From the NCBI RefSeq assembly GCF_007828035.1, contig NZ_VITV01000008.1, positions 62,001 through 126,000 on the forward strand: DNA of 64,000 nucleotides, read 5' to 3'. Of this stretch, positions 9,354 to 17,803 are shown piece after piece. Both the position numbers and the translations under genes were made by a program. This DNA comes from Nitrospirillum amazonense. Lineage in GTDB: Bacteria; Pseudomonadota; Alphaproteobacteria; Azospirillales; Azospirillaceae. Positions within the stretch are counted from its first letter, which is position 1, and the number at the start of each line of letters is the position of its first letter. Under the pieces are notes generated by a model, which had not been told where the DNA came from, searched no databases, and saw only the letters and a list, made by a program, of their open reading frames with translations.

Positions 9354-10317
9354 TGGCGTCCTGCCGCCAGGTGATGGGATGCAGGCGGGCCAGGGCGGCG
9401 AGGAAGCCGGCGACATCGTCGGCGCGGTAGCTGCCGCTGACACGGATGGCGCCCAGGGCGGGGTCGTCCAGGTGCAGCACGATGCCGGTTCGTGCCGCCA
9501 CCTCCGGCACCACCTGGGCCAGGGGCATGTCATCGAACAGCATGCGCCCGTCCTGGCGGGCCTTGACCTGGTCCACATTGGCCTTGCCCAGGCGCAGGGG
9601 GCCGCGGCCCTCCTGGTCCACCTGCTGGCCGGGCGCCAGACTGACCAACACCCGGCCGCTGTCGCGGTCGCGAACCTCGGCCGCCCCCTCCAGCAGCACG
9701 GCGCGCACTTGCCCGCCGTGGGATGAAACGGTGAAACGCGTGCCCAGGTCGCGCACCTCCAGCGCCCCGGCCATCACATGGAAGGGGCGCAGCCTCTCAT
9801 GCGTCACCTGGAACTCCGCCTCACCCTGGGCCAGGTCCACGCGGCGGCCCAGCGGGTCGATGCGCACATGCAGGTGCGTTGAGCCGCCCAGGCGCATGAC
9901 CGTGCCGTCGGACAGCGTTACCTGGGGATGGTCATGGGCGGCGGTGACATAGTCGGCTTCGCTGACCGCGCCGTTCCACAGCCAGACCAGCGCCAGGGCC
10001 AGGACGGCGGCAAGGCCGCCCACGGGGGGCATCCAGGCGACGGGGCGCCAGGAGCGGTGGGGCCGCGTCTGCCCATCCGCCAGGCGCAGGCCACGGGCGC
10101 GGGTCAGGTCAGGCCGCAGGGGGCCCTTGTCGTCGATGCCGCCGCTGGCCGTCCAGGCGCGGGTCACCAGGTCCATGGCGGCGGCGTGTCGGGGGTCGGC
10201 CGCCAGCCAGGCGCGGAAGGTCCGCTGGCCCTCCGGCCCCAGTTCCCCCGCCTGTATGCGCCGCAGCCAAGCGGCAGCCGTTTCTAGCAAGACTTGATCG
10301 TGATCGGTGGAGGTCAA
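9322..10317 (-). CDS. FecR-family anti-sigma/signal transducer 1
   Basis: This 331-residue protein has the FecR layout: an N-terminal cytoplasmic DUF4880-like segment (AAAWLRRIQAGELGPEGQRT), a single membrane span near residue 110 (LAAVLALALVWLW), and a periplasmic FecR domain (HLHVRIDPLGRRVDLAQGEA, FHVMAGALEVRDLGTRFTVS) followed by an STN-like tail. It would hold the sigma factor inactive until the receptor's STN domain signals. The start codon is TTG, forming a TTGA overlap with the sigma-factor stop, which implies translational coupling. Confidence 0.9.
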   Translation of the reverse strand: MTSTDHDQVLLETAAAWLRRIQAGELGPEGQRTFRAWLAADPRHAAAMDLVTRAWTASGGIDDKGPLRPDLTRARGLRLADGQTRPHRSWRPVAWMPPVGGLAAVLALALVWLWNGAVSEADYVTAAHDHPQVTLSDGTVMRLGGSTHLHVRIDPLGRRVDLAQGEAEFQVTHERLRPFHVMAGALEVRDLGTRFTVSSHGGQVRAVLLEGAAEVRDRDSGRVLVSLAPGQQVDQEGRGPLRLGKANVDQVKARQDGRMLFDDMPLAQVVPEVAARTGIVLHLDDPALGAIRVSGSYRADDVAGFLAALARLHPITWRQDANGDYRIARRR

Positions 10318-10862
10318 CGCGCGGGCTCCACCATCGTCCGGGCCAGGTGGGCCAGGACGCGTTCGATTTGACGAGACACCACTTTGACCTCAAGGCCCAG
10401 GCGGCCGGCCACTTCCCGGTGGCTCAGCCCATCAACGCGGACTAGCAGGAAGGCGTGCCGCGCCAGAGGATCGACATCGCGCAGCGCCGCCTCCAGGCTG
10501 GCCAGCTCCTGCCGGACCATGACGGTATGCTCGGGCGTGGCGGCGCCGTCGTCCGCCAGCTCCGCCACCTGGTCCAGGCCGTCGTGAGCGTCCTGGTGGC
10601 GGGCGGCGTTGCGGCGGAAGCGGTCGACCAGCAGGCTGCTGGCGACGCGCAGCAGGAAGGCGCGCCAGTTGTCCACGCCCCGGGCGGGGGCGGCGGCCAG
10701 CGCGCGCAGATAGACGTCCTGGACATAGTCGTCCACATCCTGCGCCTGGCGCACGCGGCGGGCGAAATAGCCGCGCAGCACGGATTGGTGCGCCTCGAAC
10801 TCCGCGCCGTCGAACGCCGACGGCGCATCGCTCCTGGCCCTTGAGTCGGCCTGACTGTCCAT
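10314..10862 (-). CDS. ECF sigma factor, FecI-type 1
   Basis: The 182-residue product has sigma region 2 (LRGYFARRVRQAQDVDDYVQ, NWRAFLLRVASSLLVDRFRR) and region 4 (LSHREVAGRLGLEVKVVSRQ). I start it at ATG 10862 because GAGAGG lies four bases upstream; an in-frame extension to 10943 adds residues with no sigma-factor likeness. It should direct transcription of the STN-containing TonB receptor at 6312-9353 once FecR is triggered. The gene order sigma, anti-sigma, receptor is that of fecI-fecR-fecA. Confidence 0.9.
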   Translation of the reverse strand: MDSQADSRARSDAPSAFDGAEFEAHQSVLRGYFARRVRQAQDVDDYVQDVYLRALAAAPARGVDNWRAFLLRVASSLLVDRFRRNAARHQDAHDGLDQVAELADDGAATPEHTVMVRQELASLEAALRDVDPLARHAFLLVRVDGLSHREVAGRLGLEVKVVSRQIERVLAHLARTMVEPAR

Positions 10863-10969
10863 CTTTCCTCTCGGCCGGCTAATGGGCACGGACAAGGTCA
10901 TAGCGACGGCAGGCTGCAGATTTATGATGGAGGGCTGCGCCATGTGCAGGCTCCGGATGACGGGGACGC

Positions 10970-11009
10970 GGGGGTGGGGATGGGGGCGGGACCTGGCGGC
11001 CCCACCCCC
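10970..11009 (-). terminator. G-rich hairpin downstream of TonB receptor 2, possible terminator
   Basis: GGGGGTGGGG at 10970-10979 pairs perfectly with CCCCACCCCC at 11000-11009. It lies between the stop of the receptor at 11024 and the start of the sigma gene. There is no T-tract on either strand, so intrinsic termination is doubtful; it may only weaken read-through. Confidence 0.3.
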
Positions 11010-11023
11010 GGTAGCGGAACGGA

Positions 11024-13834
11024 TCAGTAGGTATACTTGACGGTCATCAGGGCGGTGGTGCCGCTGTCGACGATGTTCGACAGCGTCAGGCTGTTGCGCC
11101 CGATATGCGCCCAGTAGGTGTAGTCACCCGTGAGGTTGGAGACGGAGCCGTCGACCGCGAAGCCGTTGTCGAACTTGTAGCCCACGTGCAGGTCCAGGCG
11201 GTTGGTCGGCCGGACCCACATGTTGTCCCAGCTGCCGCCTTGGCCCAGGTAGTCGTAATAGGCCAGGTAGGAACCGGTGTAGTTGTAGCCGAGGTCGGCG
11301 GAGAAACCGCCCACGGTGTAGGACAGGGTGGCGTTGGCCAGCCAGCCGGGGGCGTTCTGGATGGGCTGGTCGGCGTCCAGGCCCTTGATGCCGGTGTCGA
11401 CCACCGACCACTGGCGTGTGACGTTGCCGCCGATGCTGAAGCCGGACAGCCAGCCGGGCAGGATGGTGTCGAACTTCTGCCGGAAGGCCAGCTCGATGCC
11501 GTAGACGTCGCCGTCGCCGCCATTCTTGGGCTGGCTGATGCTGACCAGGTTGCTGGTGGTGCTGAAGGGGTTCACCAGGGTGGAACCGTTGTCGAACAGG
11601 TAGTTCGACAGCCGCTTGTAATAGACGGCGGCCGAGGCCGTACCGCCCTGGCTGTTGTGCCATTCACCCGACATGTCCAGGTTGGTGGACTCGATGGGCT
11701 TCAGGTTGGGGTTGCCCTGGGTGATGGTCTTGACACCCGTGTCGGCGCTGATGGACACGGAGGAAGAGGCGCCCAGCTGCACCAGGGCGGGCCGGGTGTA
11801 GGACTGGCTGACGCTGGCGCGGTAGACCGTGTCGTTGTCCGGGCGCCAGTTCACCAGCACGCTGGGCAGCGGCTCGTTGTACGTGGTGCTGCTGTTTTCC
11901 CAGTGGCCCACGGTCTTGCCGTCGCTGTTCAGCTGCCAGAAGGTGTTGTGGATGTCGGTGTGTTCGAACCGGATGCCAGGGATGACCTCCACCTGGCCGA
12001 ACTGCAGGTTGGCCATGACATAGGCCGACGTCACCTGCTCCCGCCCCTTCAGGGTGTTGCAGTTCATGTTGTCGACGTAGTTGCCGTTGCAGGTGTCGAA
12101 GCTGCCGGCCGTCTGCAGCTTGTAGAAATAGTCCAGCAGGGCCTGCTGGCTGACCTTGGGCACCGACCAGCTGTAGCGGCCGGGATAGACCGAGGAATAA
12201 TAGCCGTTGGCGATGCCCAGGCTGGACCAGGTGCTGTTGGGGTAGCCGGAGGCGGAGAAGTAGGCGTTGGTCCAGTCGCGGTTGGTGACCGCGCGGTCGC
12301 TTTCCACGAACTTCACGCCGGCCTTGATGAAGGACAGCGGGCTGTTGTCGTTCATGTCGTACTGGCCGTCCAGCTTGGCGCCGTACTTGTCCTGATGGCT
12401 GCCCTGCTGGGTCAGCTGGCCGGCGCGGCGGGCCCACAGCGCGGTGGCGGCGTTGTTCAGCGCATCGTACATGCCTGGGCTGAACACCGGCACCGGATAG
12501 CCGTCGTTGCTGCCCATGCCGCTGATGCCACTGGGGAAGCGGGCGCTGCTGCTGTACTGGTCGATGCGGGACGACGCCTCGATATGGTTGGGGCGATCGT
12601 TGTTGGCGGCGCTGAAGAAGACGGTGGGCGTCAGGGTCAGGGCGCCCAGCTTCTTCTCGCCACCCAGCTGCAGGGTGGACAGGTCGGCGCGCTCCGGGTT
12701 GGTCTCATACCAGACGGAGGTGCGGTACTTGTCCACGCTCAGGCCGTACAGACCGTTGGCCAGGGCGTTCCAGCTCTTGTCCGTGCTGATGATCTGGCTC
12801 AGCGTGCTGTTCTGCACCGCGTTCTCGCGGGCGAAGGAGCCGCGCAGGAAAACGGCGGTGGTGTCGTCCGGGTGCCAGTCCAGCGACAGGTTGCCGCCAT
12901 AGCGTTCCGTGCTGCCGTCCGACACGCCGACGCTGATGCCCGTCTGGCGCAGGTTGGAGGCAGGGTCGGTGCCGGCCGGGTTGGTCGATCCGGTCTTGGT
13001 GCTGCTGACGGCGAAGCCCCAGCCGCCGTCGTTATGGGCGCTGTCGATGCCCGCCATCTCGCTGTTGGTGAAATAGCGCTTGTCGTAATAGCCGCTGACA
13101 TAGACGCCGAACTGGCGGTCGCGGCCGAACTGGGTGGCCACCTCGGCGGCGGTGTTGCCGCCCAGGCCGGTCTCGCCATAGTCGCGCGCCCGGCTCTCCA
13201 GGCGGGCGCCGCCCTGGATGCTGAAGTGCAGCGGGTTGGCGAAGTCGTAGGCGGTGGGGGTGCGGAAGTCGACGGTGCCGGAAATGGCGTCGCCGCTCAT
13301 GGACGCGTCCAGCGTCTTGTTGACGACAATGGTCTGCAGGCCGGACGGCGGCAGCAGGTCCAGCTGGACGCTGCGGCTGTAGGGCAGGCCCTGGGCCACC
13401 TCCACGCCGTTCATGAGGTCGACGGCGAATTCGGAGTTCATGCCCCGGATGGCCACCAGCATGCCTTCGCCGCGCGAGGCGCCGTCGATGCCGCCGGCCA
13501 CCGACTGGCCGGTGTTGCTGACGGTTACGCCCGGCAACAGGCCCAGGGCCTCGGCCACGTTATGGACGGCGGTGTGCTCCAGCTCCGCCGCCGACATGAT
13601 GTCGACGGTGTTGGACGCGCGGATCTTGGCGGTATCCGCCTGGTCGCGGTTGGCGAAGACCAGGATTTCGTCCAGCGTCCCGTCAGCGCTGGCGTCGGCC
13701 GCGCCGGCGTCGGCGGCGTTGGGGGCAGGGGTGGCGGGGGCGCTGGCTTCAGCGGCATGGATGGTCGGTGCGGCCAGCAGGGCGCCGGCCATGGCGCCGC
13801 ACAGCAGGACGTCCTTGAGCATCGTGTGTCGCAT
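11024..13834 (-). CDS. TonB-dependent receptor without STN domain (Caulobacter/Xanthomonas type)
   Basis: This 936-residue receptor has a signal peptide (LLCGAMAGALLAAPTIHA), a plug (EGMLVAIRGMNSEFAVDLMN, GLPYSRSVQLDLLPP) and a barrel ending in TALMTVKYTY. It lacks an STN domain, so it should not signal through FecR. The plug segments closely match those of the receptor at 6312-9353 (SMPYSRAVQLSLLPP), so the two are paralogues. It is 160 bases upstream of the FecI gene on the same strand. A Cys pair (DTCNGNYVDNMNC) lies in an extracellular-loop-like stretch. Ligand unknown; the neighbourhood suggests a phosphorylated organic molecule. Confidence 0.9.
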   Translation of the reverse strand: MRHTMLKDVLLCGAMAGALLAAPTIHAAEASAPATPAPNAADAGAADASADGTLDEILVFANRDQADTAKIRASNTVDIMSAAELEHTAVHNVAEALGLLPGVTVSNTGQSVAGGIDGASRGEGMLVAIRGMNSEFAVDLMNGVEVAQGLPYSRSVQLDLLPPSGLQTIVVNKTLDASMSGDAISGTVDFRTPTAYDFANPLHFSIQGGARLESRARDYGETGLGGNTAAEVATQFGRDRQFGVYVSGYYDKRYFTNSEMAGIDSAHNDGGWGFAVSSTKTGSTNPAGTDPASNLRQTGISVGVSDGSTERYGGNLSLDWHPDDTTAVFLRGSFARENAVQNSTLSQIISTDKSWNALANGLYGLSVDKYRTSVWYETNPERADLSTLQLGGEKKLGALTLTPTVFFSAANNDRPNHIEASSRIDQYSSSARFPSGISGMGSNDGYPVPVFSPGMYDALNNAATALWARRAGQLTQQGSHQDKYGAKLDGQYDMNDNSPLSFIKAGVKFVESDRAVTNRDWTNAYFSASGYPNSTWSSLGIANGYYSSVYPGRYSWSVPKVSQQALLDYFYKLQTAGSFDTCNGNYVDNMNCNTLKGREQVTSAYVMANLQFGQVEVIPGIRFEHTDIHNTFWQLNSDGKTVGHWENSSTTYNEPLPSVLVNWRPDNDTVYRASVSQSYTRPALVQLGASSSVSISADTGVKTITQGNPNLKPIESTNLDMSGEWHNSQGGTASAAVYYKRLSNYLFDNGSTLVNPFSTTSNLVSISQPKNGGDGDVYGIELAFRQKFDTILPGWLSGFSIGGNVTRQWSVVDTGIKGLDADQPIQNAPGWLANATLSYTVGGFSADLGYNYTGSYLAYYDYLGQGGSWDNMWVRPTNRLDLHVGYKFDNGFAVDGSVSNLTGDYTYWAHIGRNSLTLSNIVDSGTTALMTVKYTY

Positions 13835-13922
13835 AGTCTTCTTTTGGCTCCGTCATGGACGCCCACGACGGGCGCCCTCGGAAAGCCAAGACGCGGCACG
13901 TGACCAGATTCCGGCCTGTCAC

Positions 13923-13948
13923 GGAACTTTAGTAATTTTGGTTTCGTT
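13923..13948 (+). promoter_or_regulatory. EcfG-like general stress promoter with no plus-strand gene
   Basis: GGAAC at 13923-13927 is followed, after exactly 17 bases, by CGTT at 13945-13948. This matches the alphaproteobacterial sigma-EcfG consensus GGAAC-N16/17-CGTT. Both flanking genes lie on the other strand, so a transcript from here would be a noncoding or antisense RNA. A single match may be chance. Confidence 0.35.
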
Positions 13949-13982
13949 ATTCGGGTGTTTGAAATGCCCTCATATGCCGGGC

Positions 13983-14078
13983 GCCCGCATCCGCGGGCTT
14001 GGCTTCCTCACTGCGCCCTTCGGTGCTCGGCGGACGCGGTCGCGTCCTACGGCATGAGGTTCAGCCTCACGCCGTAGG
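13983..14078. repeat. Cluster of three inverted repeats (REP-like intergenic element)
   Basis: Three hairpins lie in tandem: GCCCGC/GCGGGC (13983-13998, 4-base loop), GGACGCG/CGCGTCC (14032-14047, 2-base loop) and CCTACGGCATGAGG/CCTCACGCCGTAGG (14046-14078, 5-base loop, one mismatch). They begin 13 bases beyond the stop of the glycosidase-like gene. No T-tract follows. Such compact palindrome clusters are typical of dispersed intergenic repeats in high-GC alphaproteobacteria, and could also stabilise or end the upstream mRNA. Confidence 0.6.
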
Positions 14079-14091
14079 GTGGGGTTGAAGG

Positions 14092-16134
14092 TCAACGCTT
14101 CGGCGGCTGCACGGCCAGGAAAACGGTGCTCCACAGCTGGGCGGCGTTTGACTCGTCGGCGTCGTTGCCGGCGGCGCCATAGGGGGCGACGACGTAGTGG
14201 CCGTCGCGATAGTCCCAGGACCACAGTTCGGAATTCTGCACGCCCTTGGCGGCCTCGATATCCCGCCACAGGGCGGTTTGCATCCGGGTCAGCCTGGTCC
14301 GGGTCGTGGCAGGCAGGTCGGTGCGGGCCAACTGGCGGGCCAGGCCGGCGGCGGTCAGGGCCTGCTGCCAGGACCACACGACGGTGCCATGATAGGCGGT
14401 GCGGGGGAACAGCTCCCGCGTCGCCGCCGGCGCGTAGGCCGGGTTGGCGACCAGCATGCCAATGCCGGTCATCAGGCCGGCGGGGAAGGGGCGGTCCGCG
14501 GCCTCCACAGCGGCATCCAGCGCCGCGGGGCTGGGATGGCCGAACAGCATCTCGAACCCTTCATCCGAATGCAGGACGGGGACAGGGGTGCCGTCGGCGT
14601 TCAACGACAGGGCGTGGAAACGCACCGGGCCCTTGGGCAGGGCCGCCAGCGCCGCGTCGGCCGGCACGCCCGCCTTGGCGGCATAGGCGGCGACATCCCG
14701 GCGCGCCTGGGCCGGCGCCACCGTCACGTCGAACAGGGCAGGGGCCTTGGCCCGCCACACCTTGGCGAGGTCCGCCGCCTTGGCCAGGTCGGCACGGGCG
14801 GCCGCGTCCAGCCAGGGGTCCAGCAGCTTGGCTTTCAGCAGGGCGTCCGCCGCCTCCAGGGCCGCCGGCACCAGGATGGCGTTGACGTCGTAGGGATAGA
14901 CACCGCCGCCCAGGCCGGTGTTGCTATCGCGCCATTCGCCCACCTGCTGCCCCGGCTTCAGTCGCACCAGGGTGGCGGTGCCGGGGGCTGCGGCGAAGGG
15001 GGCAGCCTGGGCCACCACCTGGCGCAGGTTGCGCACCAGGGCCGCACCCGCCGCCTCGCTCTCCCCATGCCGGCCATCGGGCGCCGCCAGGAATTCGGCC
15101 GCCGCTTCCCGGCCGCGCGGGTCGTCCAGCAGCCAGGCCCGCGCCACCGGCGCCAGCAGGAAGTCGCTGTCCACCATCTTGTAGTCATAGACCGGCGCGT
15201 CCGACGTGCTGCCGTCAGCCTTCAGATGGTCCAGGATGGCAAACTCACCGATATCCTCCTCATGCGCCACCTCACCGGCTGGCGAGAGCCGGGCGAGGAC
15301 GGAGCGCAGGCCGGCCTGCACGGCATCCGGCTGCAAGGCTGGCATCAACAGCATGACGGACATCAGGGTGTCGCGCCCGAAATAGGTGTGGAAGCGCCAG
15401 GACCCGGCCAGCAGCTTTTCCTGATAGCTGAGGAAGGTCAGGGCGTTGCGGCTGGCCGGCTGGTTGGCGGCACCGGCGGTTAGCAAATGATCGCCGGACA
15501 GCGGGGTCAGCGGCGCCTCACCGGTCAGCGCCGTGATGCGCAGGCCGATGGTGCCGTCGGCACCGGCCTTCAGCCCATCGTCCGTCAGCTGGCCGTGGGT
15601 CACCGTCACGGTCAGGCGATAGCCGGCCTTGCCGTCCAGGCGGTCGCGGCTCCAGTCCAGCGTGTCGTTCGTGCGGATGGGTTGCACCTGCACTTGGGCG
15701 GGTAGGGTGCGCAGGGTTTCATAGTCGCGCAGCACCCGGGTGCTGGACAGCACGCCCTGGCGGGGCACGGCGCTGTCGGCTCTCAGCGTCGCCTCGAACA
15801 CCACCCCGCGCAAGGGGCGTCCCTGGGCGTCGGTGGTGGTCACGGGCTGGGGGGTGCCGGTCAGGGTCCAGCTGGCGGTGTCGGCCGTGTCCAGCCACAG
15901 GCCCACGCTGCTGTTGCCGGCTGGAAACGCCACCAGGATGCGCGCGTCCTTGCCGGAGCGCAGCAGCAGGTGGGCCGCCACCTCGCCCTGGCGCACAAAG
16001 GCGTTGAGGTTTCGCCCCTCCGTCAGGCTGTAGGACAGGGCAGGCTTGGCGGCCGTATCAGCGAAGCATGCCGGTGCCCAGGCCAGCGTCAGGGCCAAGA
16101 TGGAGCTGGAGAGCAGGTGCGGAAGGCGCGGCAT
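14092..16134 (-). CDS. Exported six-hairpin glycosidase-like protein
   Basis: This 680-residue protein has a signal peptide ending near ACFA-DT. The N-terminal 230 residues look beta-rich. The C-terminal part resembles an (alpha/alpha)6 barrel of the GH15/GH63/GH37 kind: WRFHTYFGRDTLMSVMLLMP, GEVAHEEDIGEFA, YKMVDSDFLLAPVARAWLLD, GEWRDSNTGLGGGVYPYDVN and GTVVWSWQQALTAAG. Acidic residues in the HEEDIGE and RDSN segments are candidates for catalysis. I cannot assign a family or substrate. It is last of the run receptor 3, halogenase, this gene, so it may act on a glycoside or glycoconjugate taken up or surface-processed with them. Confidence 0.72.
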   Translation of the reverse strand: MPRLPHLLSSSILALTLAWAPACFADTAAKPALSYSLTEGRNLNAFVRQGEVAAHLLLRSGKDARILVAFPAGNSSVGLWLDTADTASWTLTGTPQPVTTTDAQGRPLRGVVFEATLRADSAVPRQGVLSSTRVLRDYETLRTLPAQVQVQPIRTNDTLDWSRDRLDGKAGYRLTVTVTHGQLTDDGLKAGADGTIGLRITALTGEAPLTPLSGDHLLTAGAANQPASRNALTFLSYQEKLLAGSWRFHTYFGRDTLMSVMLLMPALQPDAVQAGLRSVLARLSPAGEVAHEEDIGEFAILDHLKADGSTSDAPVYDYKMVDSDFLLAPVARAWLLDDPRGREAAAEFLAAPDGRHGESEAAGAALVRNLRQVVAQAAPFAAAPGTATLVRLKPGQQVGEWRDSNTGLGGGVYPYDVNAILVPAALEAADALLKAKLLDPWLDAAARADLAKAADLAKVWRAKAPALFDVTVAPAQARRDVAAYAAKAGVPADAALAALPKGPVRFHALSLNADGTPVPVLHSDEGFEMLFGHPSPAALDAAVEAADRPFPAGLMTGIGMLVANPAYAPAATRELFPRTAYHGTVVWSWQQALTAAGLARQLARTDLPATTRTRLTRMQTALWRDIEAAKGVQNSELWSWDYRDGHYVVAPYGAAGNDADESNAAQLWSTVFLAVQPPKR

Positions 16135-16170
16135 GGGTGGGTCCTATAGGCAGGCATGAACCGGGGTGCG

Positions 16171-16191
16171 CCGCCCCGGGGACTGGGGCGG
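16171..16191 (-). other. GC-rich hairpin between halogenase and glycosidase genes
   Basis: CCGCCCC at 16171-16177 pairs perfectly with GGGGCGG at 16185-16191 over a 7-base loop. It lies in the 88-base gap between two minus-strand genes, with no T-tract. It may modulate downstream expression; evidence is structural only. Confidence 0.3.
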
Positions 16192-16222
16192 TGGCGGGGT
16201 GGAAAGACGGGGAGGGATGGGA

Positions 16223-17728
16223 TCAGGCTGGTCCCATCACGCGGTGCAGATACCCTTCGTGACTGGGCAGGGTGGCGGCGGCCTTGGCCATCTGGTCGCG
16301 CAGGCGCAGCAAATAGGCCAGGTTCTCGTCCGCCGGCATTGTGTCCAGCAGCGGGTTGTAGTCGGTGGCCCGCAGCCCCTGGCCCATCAGCACGGCGAAC
16401 CAACTGGCCTCACGGAACAGTTCATCGGTCGAGAGCACGATGCGGCCGGTGCGGGTGAAGTGGCGTTCCTTCAGCGACAGCCCCTCGGGTACCGCCATGG
16501 CCTGGCAGTGGCGCCACAACGGCTCATCCCGGCCCTGGGTGCGGCTGTAGTGCAGCACCAGGAAGTCGCGCACCGATTCAACGTCGGCGCCATAGACCTG
16601 GTTGAACTGGCCGGCCGTCTCCTCGGGGCAATCGCGGGTGGGGAACAGGGACAGAAGCTTGGCAATGCCGCTCTGGATCAGGTGGATGGAGGTGGATTCC
16701 AAGGGCTCCAGGAAGCCGCTGGACAGGCCGATGGCGACGACATTCTTGACCCAGGACCGCCGCCGCCGCCCGGTTTGGAAGCGGATCAGGCGCGGGTCGG
16801 CCAACGCCTTGCCGTCCAGGTTGGCCATCAGGGTGGATGCCGCCTCATCATCGCTGGCGAACCGGCTGCTGTAGACGATGCCGTTGCCGGTGCGGTGCTG
16901 CAGCGGGATGCGCCATTGCCAGCCAAAGGCGTGGGCGGTGGCGCGGGTGTAGGGGACGGGGGCGGCGACACGCTCGCACGGCACGGCCAGGGCGCGGTCG
17001 CAGGGCAGCCAGTGCGACCAGTCCTCGAACCCGCTGTTCATCACGCCCTCAATCAGCAGGGCGCGCAGGCCGGAGCAATCAATGAACAGGTCGCCTTCCA
17101 CCCCCTCGCCCCGGTGGGTGGTCAGGCGGGTGACGAAGCCGGTCTCCGGATCCTGCTCGATCTGCTCCACCTTGCCTTCGATACGCTTCACCCCGCGCGC
17201 CTCAGACCGGCGGCGCAGATGGGCGGCGTAGAGGCCGGCGTCGAAGTGGTAGGCGTAGCCCAGGGTGGAGAAAAGGGAATTGGGGTCGGTGGCGGGCGGG
17301 CCGAACTTGTTCGCCATGGCCGCCAGCGTGGCCAGGGAATAATCCTGGTGGCCGTGCGGGAAGCCGCCCAGGGTGGCGCGGATCCAGCGGTGGAAGAACA
17401 TCTGCGCGTCGGCCGGCCCGCCATAGCGGCCGAAGGGATGGAAATAGCGGCTGTCGCCACCGTTCCAGCCGACAAACTCTATGCCCAGCTTGAAGGTGGC
17501 CTTGGTTTCGCGCAGGAACTGCGCCTCGTCCAGGTCTACCAGGCGGTTGAACCAGTGGATGGTGGGGATGGTGGCCTCCCCCACGCCGATGATGCCGATC
17601 TCATCGGATTCGATCAGCGTCACCTCGAACTGCGGCGGGGTGTTGACCTTGGCCAGCGCCGCCGCCGTCATCCAGCCAGCGGTGCCCCCGCCCAGGATGA
17701 CGACCTTCCGGATCCGTCGATCTGACAC
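16223..17728 (-). CDS. Flavin-dependent tryptophan-halogenase-family enzyme
   Basis: This 501-residue protein has every family landmark: FAD-binding GGGTAG at residues 13-18, GVGEATIP near 48-55, the lysine Lys80 (aligned with catalytic Lys79 of PrnA), the halogenase motif WQWRIP at 270-275, and SGFLEPLESTSIHLIQSG with the conserved glutamate. The family forms hypohalous acid from FADH2, O2 and halide and uses the lysine to halogenate an electron-rich ring. Linkage to a TonB receptor recalls BrvH and the Xanthomonas halogenases, whose natural substrates are unknown. The start is GTG 17728, 8 bases after AAGGAGAG. A strong terminator lies just upstream, so it may have its own promoter or be read through. 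Confidence 0.93.
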   Translation of the reverse strand: MSDRRIRKVVILGGGTAGWMTAAALAKVNTPPQFEVTLIESDEIGIIGVGEATIPTIHWFNRLVDLDEAQFLRETKATFKLGIEFVGWNGGDSRYFHPFGRYGGPADAQMFFHRWIRATLGGFPHGHQDYSLATLAAMANKFGPPATDPNSLFSTLGYAYHFDAGLYAAHLRRRSEARGVKRIEGKVEQIEQDPETGFVTRLTTHRGEGVEGDLFIDCSGLRALLIEGVMNSGFEDWSHWLPCDRALAVPCERVAAPVPYTRATAHAFGWQWRIPLQHRTGNGIVYSSRFASDDEAASTLMANLDGKALADPRLIRFQTGRRRRSWVKNVVAIGLSSGFLEPLESTSIHLIQSGIAKLLSLFPTRDCPEETAGQFNQVYGADVESVRDFLVLHYSRTQGRDEPLWRHCQAMAVPEGLSLKERHFTRTGRIVLSTDELFREASWFAVLMGQGLRATDYNPLLDTMPADENLAYLLRLRDQMAKAAATLPSHEGYLHRVMGPA

Positions 17729-17747
17729 GGCTTTCGCTCTCCTTCAG

Positions 17748-17788
17748 AAAAAAAGCGGGCGGCGGGCCCCGAGACTGATCCGCCGCCC
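17748..17788 (-). terminator. Intrinsic terminator after TonB receptor 3
   Basis: On the minus strand a perfect 9-bp stem, GGGCGGCGG (17788-17780) with CCGCCGCCC (17765-17757), is followed by GC and seven T residues (17754-17748). It lies 16 bases after the receptor stop and ends 20 bases before the halogenase start, so it limits receptor-driven transcription of the halogenase. Confidence 0.85.
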
Positions 17789-17803
17789 AGGGGAGGAAGA
17801 GGG

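Noticed and set aside
11105-13903. Plus-strand open frame of over 900 codons opposite TonB receptor 2
   Set aside because: Val/Gly/Ala/His-rich antisense shadow with no domain; the minus strand encodes a full receptor with signal peptide and C-terminal aromatic residue.
13964-14077. 37-codon plus-strand ORF downstream of the EcfG-like match
   Set aside because: It has no ribosome site and its sequence coincides with the three inverted repeats, so the open frame is probably incidental.
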